From NCBI GenBank assembly GCA_017441605.1, contig JAFRXD010000040.1:1-64000 (forward strand): DNA of 64,000 bases, read 5' to 3'. The notes under the pieces were generated by a model. It ran no database searches and was not told where the DNA came from. It saw nothing but the letters and a program-made list of their open reading frames with translations. Made by a program: the position numbers and the translations under genes. The DNA comes from Thermoguttaceae bacterium (GTDB lineage: Bacteria > Planctomycetota > Planctomycetia > Pirellulales > Thermoguttaceae). Positions 60,378-64,000 of the stretch are shown piece after piece (position 1 is the stretch's first letter; the number at the start of each line of letters is the position of its first letter).

Positions 60378-62942
60378 ATGTCGCCACGAACCTCGTCCGA
60401 TCGAATTAGAACGCGCGCGCAACGCGTCGCGGCTCGAGTTTCCTACGACGGTTTCGTCTCAAAATCGATCCGCGCGCTGGTCGCGGACGGGGGGCTTTCC
60501 AAAGTTGTCGGGATCCTTGTCGCGTCGCTCCTAATCTGCGTTATATGCGGGGTTTGGGATCCCCCTAAGAAGTACAAGCTCGGCGCCGTGCCGGAGCGAC
60601 CGATCGTTAGCGTGGTCGATTTCGAGGCGGCGAGCCCGGACTTTACCAACGACAAGCGAAACGAGGCGCGTCAAAAAACGCCTCGCTACTACGAAAACGA
60701 CCCTTCGAAATTGGACGATTTCGAGACCGAGTTTCTCGCGGGTCTTGCGCAAATCGTCGCCGAATCGGACTTTACGCAGTGTTCCACGAACGATATTCGC
60801 TTTCTCCAAGGCTTCCTTCCCAAAAGGGTCGGCGAGGACGCGGCGCCTCGCGCCTTCGACGCCCTGCGCGAATACTTCTCGAACGACGACGATCTCGGAA
60901 CGTTTCGCGAAACATTGGAAATCGCCTTGGAACCGTATCGCGCCAACGGAATCGTTCGCAAGCTGAACTCGGACGACCAAGAGGAAGAAGGGGAAGAGGA
61001 CGGATCAAAAATAGTCGGGATTCTCGACAATCCCGACCGTCCGATCGCGCGAGAGACGCTCGACAAATCTAGAAATATTAAGGTCTACGACAAAGGTTCC
61101 AACCCCGAAAACGCGAGGGAAATTTTAAAAACGGTCGTTCTCATCGGCAACGGCGAAAAAATTAAAGAGAGCTTAAAGAATAGGATCGACCGCCTCGACG
61201 TCGTCAATTTCGTCGCCAACAAGATCAAAAACGACGTTCCCGACACGCTGGAGCCGAATCTGGCGGCGACGACGAGCGCGCAAGATCGCGCCGAAATGGC
61301 AGTTCAAGACGAGCCGATCCGCAAATCGCGCAACGAGTTGATCGCGAAATCGAACAAGCCGCTGGACGAGTACGCGATTCGTCTTCTCAACGCCGAGCGC
61401 GACAAGTTGCTCTCGCAGCGCACTTGGCGGGAGCGCGCGACGCGATTCGTCGCGTTTTACGCGATTATTTCGCTGCTTACGCTCGGCTCTTTCTTTATGT
61501 TCCATTACAATATCGTCGCGCCGAATGACCGACTTCGCAATCGAAGTCGATCCCCCCTTAATTTTGTAATTTTCCTCGCGCATCTGGTCTTTTTCATCGC
61601 GGTCGGACGGGCGCTGCAAGTCGGTCTTCAAAACGGGGCCGCCTCTCCGGAAATAGTTCCTTTCCTGATTTTCGTTCAACTAACGACGATCGCGTCCACT
61701 TGGGAGATCGCGATCGCGTTCGGAGTCGTCGCCGCCGTCGTTCTCAATCTTTGCGGATGCGGGGGGCTCGACGACTTTATCGTCTTCACCGGATCCGGGG
61801 CGATCGTCGCGGTGTTGTCGCGCGCGCCCCGCTCGCGCGCGAGGTTCTTTATCGTCGCGGCGGTTACCGCGCTCTCGACGTTCTCGCTCTCTTTCGCGGT
61901 GGAGCTCGCTTTCGAGCGTTGGACGACGGCGGTCGACGATTCGGCGCTAAGAGCCGCGTGGAGTTTCCTAGCGGGCTTTATCGCGGCCGGGGCTCTCCCG
62001 ATATTCGAGCGACTTTACGGTATTCTGACCCCAATGAGGCTCTTGGAGTACAGCAATCCTTCGCATCCATTGCTTCTCGAATTAAATTCTCGCGCTCCGG
62101 CGACTTACAGCCATTCGATCCAAACGGCGGCGCTCGCGGAGCCGGCGGCGGAAGCGATCGGGGCGAACTCGGCGCTGGCTCGCGTGGGGGCGTACTTCCA
62201 CGACGTCGGCAAAATGCTTCAGCCGGAGCGTTTTACCGAGAACCAAACGGATCGCAACGTGCACGACGACTTGGAACCTCGGGTCAGCGCGCTGGTGATC
62301 GTGGCGCACGTCAAAGACGGGGTCGACTTGGGTCGCCGGTACAAGCTCCCGCGTCAAATAGTCGACCTTATCGAGCAGCATCACGGCTCGATGCTGGCGG
62401 GGTTCTTCTACTCGAAGGCGAAAGAGGCGGCGAAGGCGAAGAATCCCGACGCTCCTCCGCTCGACGAGGCTCCGTTCCGGTACCCCGGTCCGATTCCGCA
62501 AACGAAGGAAGCGGCGGTTCTTATGCTCGCCGACGCGGCGGAGAGCGCCTCGCGCTCCCTGACCGACTGGTCTCCGCGCCGGGTCGAGAACCTCGTTCGC
62601 TCTCTCGCCGAGAAGCGCATCGAGGACGGTCAGTTCAACGAGTGCGGACTGACGCTCGGCGAAATCCGAACGGTCGAGCAGTCGCTCGTCTCGACTCTCC
62701 TCGCGAGCAAGCACTCGCGCATTAAGTACCCGGACAAGGGCTCCGAGAAAGACTCCGACAAATCCAAAATCTCGCTCAAGGACGAGGCCGTCGCGAAAGA
62801 GGACAAAGATCGGAAGTCCTCGAGCGAGGATTCGACGATCGTCAAGAGTCCCAAAGCGAAGAGCGGCTCCAGTTCCAGTTCGGACTCGGACTCGGTCGTC
62901 CGTCGCTCCTTCAGTTCCTTCGAGGACGCTCAGCAGAAATAA
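60378..62942 (+). CDS. pgpH: 7TM-HD (PgpH-type) cyclic dinucleotide phosphodiesterase
   Basis: 854 residues. One N-terminal membrane helix (VVGILVASLLICVICG, about 40-58), then an extracytoplasmic 7TMR-HDED domain (about 60-360), six to seven membrane helices (about 365-560), and a cytoplasmic HD domain with THSIQTA-like helix, FHDVGKM (His608-Asp609) and IEQHHGS (His668-His669). Family members hydrolyse c-di-AMP. The tail (about 780-854) is a Ser/Lys-rich disordered stretch, longer than usual. The position between phoH and ybeY is conserved in many bacteria. Confidence 0.95.
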   Translation: MSPRTSSDRIRTRAQRVAARVSYDGFVSKSIRALVADGGLSKVVGILVASLLICVICGVWDPPKKYKLGAVPERPIVSVVDFEAASPDFTNDKRNEARQKTPRYYENDPSKLDDFETEFLAGLAQIVAESDFTQCSTNDIRFLQGFLPKRVGEDAAPRAFDALREYFSNDDDLGTFRETLEIALEPYRANGIVRKLNSDDQEEEGEEDGSKIVGILDNPDRPIARETLDKSRNIKVYDKGSNPENAREILKTVVLIGNGEKIKESLKNRIDRLDVVNFVANKIKNDVPDTLEPNLAATTSAQDRAEMAVQDEPIRKSRNELIAKSNKPLDEYAIRLLNAERDKLLSQRTWRERATRFVAFYAIISLLTLGSFFMFHYNIVAPNDRLRNRSRSPLNFVIFLAHLVFFIAVGRALQVGLQNGAASPEIVPFLIFVQLTTIASTWEIAIAFGVVAAVVLNLCGCGGLDDFIVFTGSGAIVAVLSRAPRSRARFFIVAAVTALSTFSLSFAVELAFERWTTAVDDSALRAAWSFLAGFIAAGALPIFERLYGILTPMRLLEYSNPSHPLLLELNSRAPATYSHSIQTAALAEPAAEAIGANSALARVGAYFHDVGKMLQPERFTENQTDRNVHDDLEPRVSALVIVAHVKDGVDLGRRYKLPRQIVDLIEQHHGSMLAGFFYSKAKEAAKAKNPDAPPLDEAPFRYPGPIPQTKEAAVLMLADAAESASRSLTDWSPRRVENLVRSLAEKRIEDGQFNECGLTLGEIRTVEQSLVSTLLASKHSRIKYPDKGSEKDSDKSKISLKDEAVAKEDKDRKSSSEDSTIVKSPKAKSGSSSSSDSDSVVRRSFSSFEDAQQK

Positions 62943-62957
62943 TCTTGACACCAAGAT

Positions 62958-63431
62958 ATGCGCGAAGACTCGATATTATTTGAATTTACCGACGAAAGCG
63001 GGCTTTTTCCGATCGATTTCGACCGGATCGAGCGCGCGCTTCGCGCCGTTCTTTCGGACGCGGGAATTACGGTCGGACGAATCGAGCTGGTCGCCCTGGC
63101 GCCGGAGCCGATGCATAGGATTAACGTCGAGTTTCTCGGGCACGACTACCCGACCGACGTCTTGGCGTTTCAACTCGACGACGGGGACGATCCGAGCAAA
63201 CTCGAGGCGAATATCGCGGTCTGCCCCGACGTCGCCGAGAAATACGCAAAAATCTACGATTGGCCCCGAGAAAGCGAACTTCTCCTCTACGCGATTCACG
63301 GGGCGCTCCACTTAGTCGGTTACGACGACCACGACCCCGAGGGCGCGGTTCTTATGCATCAAAAAGAGCGCGAATATCTCGCGAAAGTCGGGGTAGACGG
63401 TTCGCGATCCCGAGAGGGGGAGGAAACCTGA
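62958..63431 (+). CDS. ybeY: Endoribonuclease YbeY
   Basis: A zinc endoribonuclease for 16S rRNA 3'-end maturation and ribosome quality control. 157 residues, the normal size. MHRINVEFLGHDYPTDVLAF and the metal site HGALHLVGYDDH (His114, His118, His125) are present. The last gene of the nudix-rph-phoH-pgpH-ybeY operon, 15 nt after pgpH. No terminator with a T run was seen after it. Confidence 0.96.
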   Translation: MREDSILFEFTDESGLFPIDFDRIERALRAVLSDAGITVGRIELVALAPEPMHRINVEFLGHDYPTDVLAFQLDDGDDPSKLEANIAVCPDVAEKYAKIYDWPRESELLLYAIHGALHLVGYDDHDPEGAVLMHQKEREYLAKVGVDGSRSREGEET

Positions 63432-63452
63432 GCGTCGCGCGAAGTTTGCGCT

Positions 63453-63480
63453 TTGACGCGATAAAACCGGTTTTTATTCT
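63453..63480 (+). promoter_or_regulatory. Possible promoter of the Sel1-repeat gene
   Basis: TTGACG (63453-63458), 16-nt spacer, TATTCT (63475-63480), 140 nt before the ATG at 63621. Confidence 0.45.
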
Positions 63481-63620
63481 AGAATTTCTCTTTTTTCTCT
63501 ATTTTAACATTAAAGTTTTCCGACGACGCCTCGTTCTTTCCGAAAAGAAAGATATGGACGAGCGTTTCGTTCGCTCGTATTTTACCCTCCCAAACGATCG
63601 ACTTCCGAGGAATCGCAACA

Positions 63621-64000
63621 ATGAAAAGCGGCGCGACAACTATACCCGCGTGCTTAGTCGGGTTATTGGTTTTTGGCATCATTTCGATGGAGCGCTCCGA
63701 CGCGCTGGCGCCCGCGGAAGGGGCGTCGCGCGCGATCGCCAAGAGCGCGGAGCCCGAGAGGTTCGAGAAGCCCAAAAAGGCGCGACCAAAGAAAGACGAT
63801 CCGACCAAAGCGCTCGAGCGCGGGAGACGGCTTTTAAGCGACGAGCCGACGTTCGACGAGGCGCGGGAGGGGGTTCGGCTCCTGCAACTCGCGCTGGACG
63901 CGGGACTCGAGGAAGCCGCGAACGATCTCGGGCGCTGTTTCGAGCGAGGGATCGGAACGAGCGCCGATCCGCGCAAGGGCGCGAGGTTGTATCGCCGGGG
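63621..64000 (+). CDS. Secreted Sel1-repeat protein, 3'-truncated by the window edge
   Basis: The frame from the ATG at 63621 (GAGG about 11 nt upstream) stays open to the window end, giving 126 residues so far. An N-terminal hydrophobic segment (IPACLVGLLVFGIISM, about 8-23) looks like a signal peptide or anchor. A Lys/Arg/Pro-rich linker (about 45-70) follows. From about residue 75 a Sel1-like repeat begins: GVRLLQLALDAGLEEAANDL then GRCFERGIGTSADPRKGARL. Sel1 repeats are helix pairs for protein-protein contacts. The function cannot be judged from the fragment. Confidence 0.72.
   Translation, partial: MKSGATTIPACLVGLLVFGIISMERSDALAPAEGASRAIAKSAEPERFEKPKKARPKKDDPTKALERGRRLLSDEPTFDEAREGVRLLQLALDAGLEEAANDLGRCFERGIGTSADPRKGARLYRR

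Noticed and set aside
63479..63976. Minus-strand frame of 165 codons at the window end.
   Set aside because: Ser/Arg-rich shadow of the truncated Sel1-repeat gene, which has an SD, a signal-like segment and recognisable repeats.

Overview
The window looks like a chromosomal segment of a planctomycete (Planctomycetota), probably from an animal-gut or other anoxic lineage. The evidence is a DUF1559 pseudopilin-like protein with its [26 protein letters not shown] N-terminus and a DxG end motif, a DUF1598-type protein, a chimera of a hydrazine-synthase-alpha-like domain, c-type haem motifs and a formylglycine-generating-enzyme-like domain, a Tat-exported Gfo/Idh/MocA oxidoreductase with a QKP motif, a short second SecA, and small lipoproteins of the transthyretin-like fold. 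Two Rpn/PD-(D/E)XK 'transposase-like' nucleases of the kind abundant in gut bacteria support the habitat guess. The genus cannot be fixed from this sequence alone. No rRNA, tRNA, insertion sequence or CRISPR array was seen.

Layout. 1-3.4 kb: end of a DUF1598 protein, a YbjN-like gene and gnd. 3.4-18.4 kb: an accessory block. It holds a HEPN-motif protein, a 1372-residue TPR/beta/AAA (STAND-like) ATPase, and a second AAA protein that also ends in a HEPN-like RNxxAH motif. Facing these is a two-gene opposite-strand operon coding for a coiled-coil/acidic protein and a protein with a Lon-type protease signature. A single-chain type IIG restriction-modification enzyme is divergent from that operon. 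This block is the best candidate for an undescribed conflict or defence system. 18.7-24.8 kb: a tandem-domain glycerophosphodiesterase and the HzsA/FGE chimera, both secreted. 24.8-33.4 kb: a minus-strand run of tex, a ketoacyl synthase III, argH, an RluD-type pseudouridine synthase, an OleB/dehalogenase-like hydrolase and moxR.

33.7-40.1 kb: serC, two secreted cysteine/proline repeat proteins under near-consensus promoters, a secreted ADP-ribosylglycohydrolase-family protein and purA. 40.2-47 kb: an Rpn nuclease with duplicated tail fragments, a short SecA and a membrane pyrophosphatase with unusual extra segments. 47.4-52.8 kb: two lipoproteins, the DUF1559 gene with a structured leader, a second Rpn-like nuclease with a 12-nt repeat, and an oxidoreductase. 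52.9-57.7 kb: a PSP1/RicT-type gene, a GH71/99-like secreted protein and a pseudo-thioredoxin/pseudo-protease. 57.9-63.4 kb: a tight operon nudix-rph-phoH-pgpH-ybeY for RNA maturation and nucleotide signalling. The window ends inside a Sel1-repeat gene.

Most predicted promoters follow TTGnnn-N16/17-TATAAT-like spacing, several with TTGCGC or TTGCGA as the -35 element. Factor-independent terminators are common. The DUF1559 gene stands out by its C-ending codons, which suggests very high expression.
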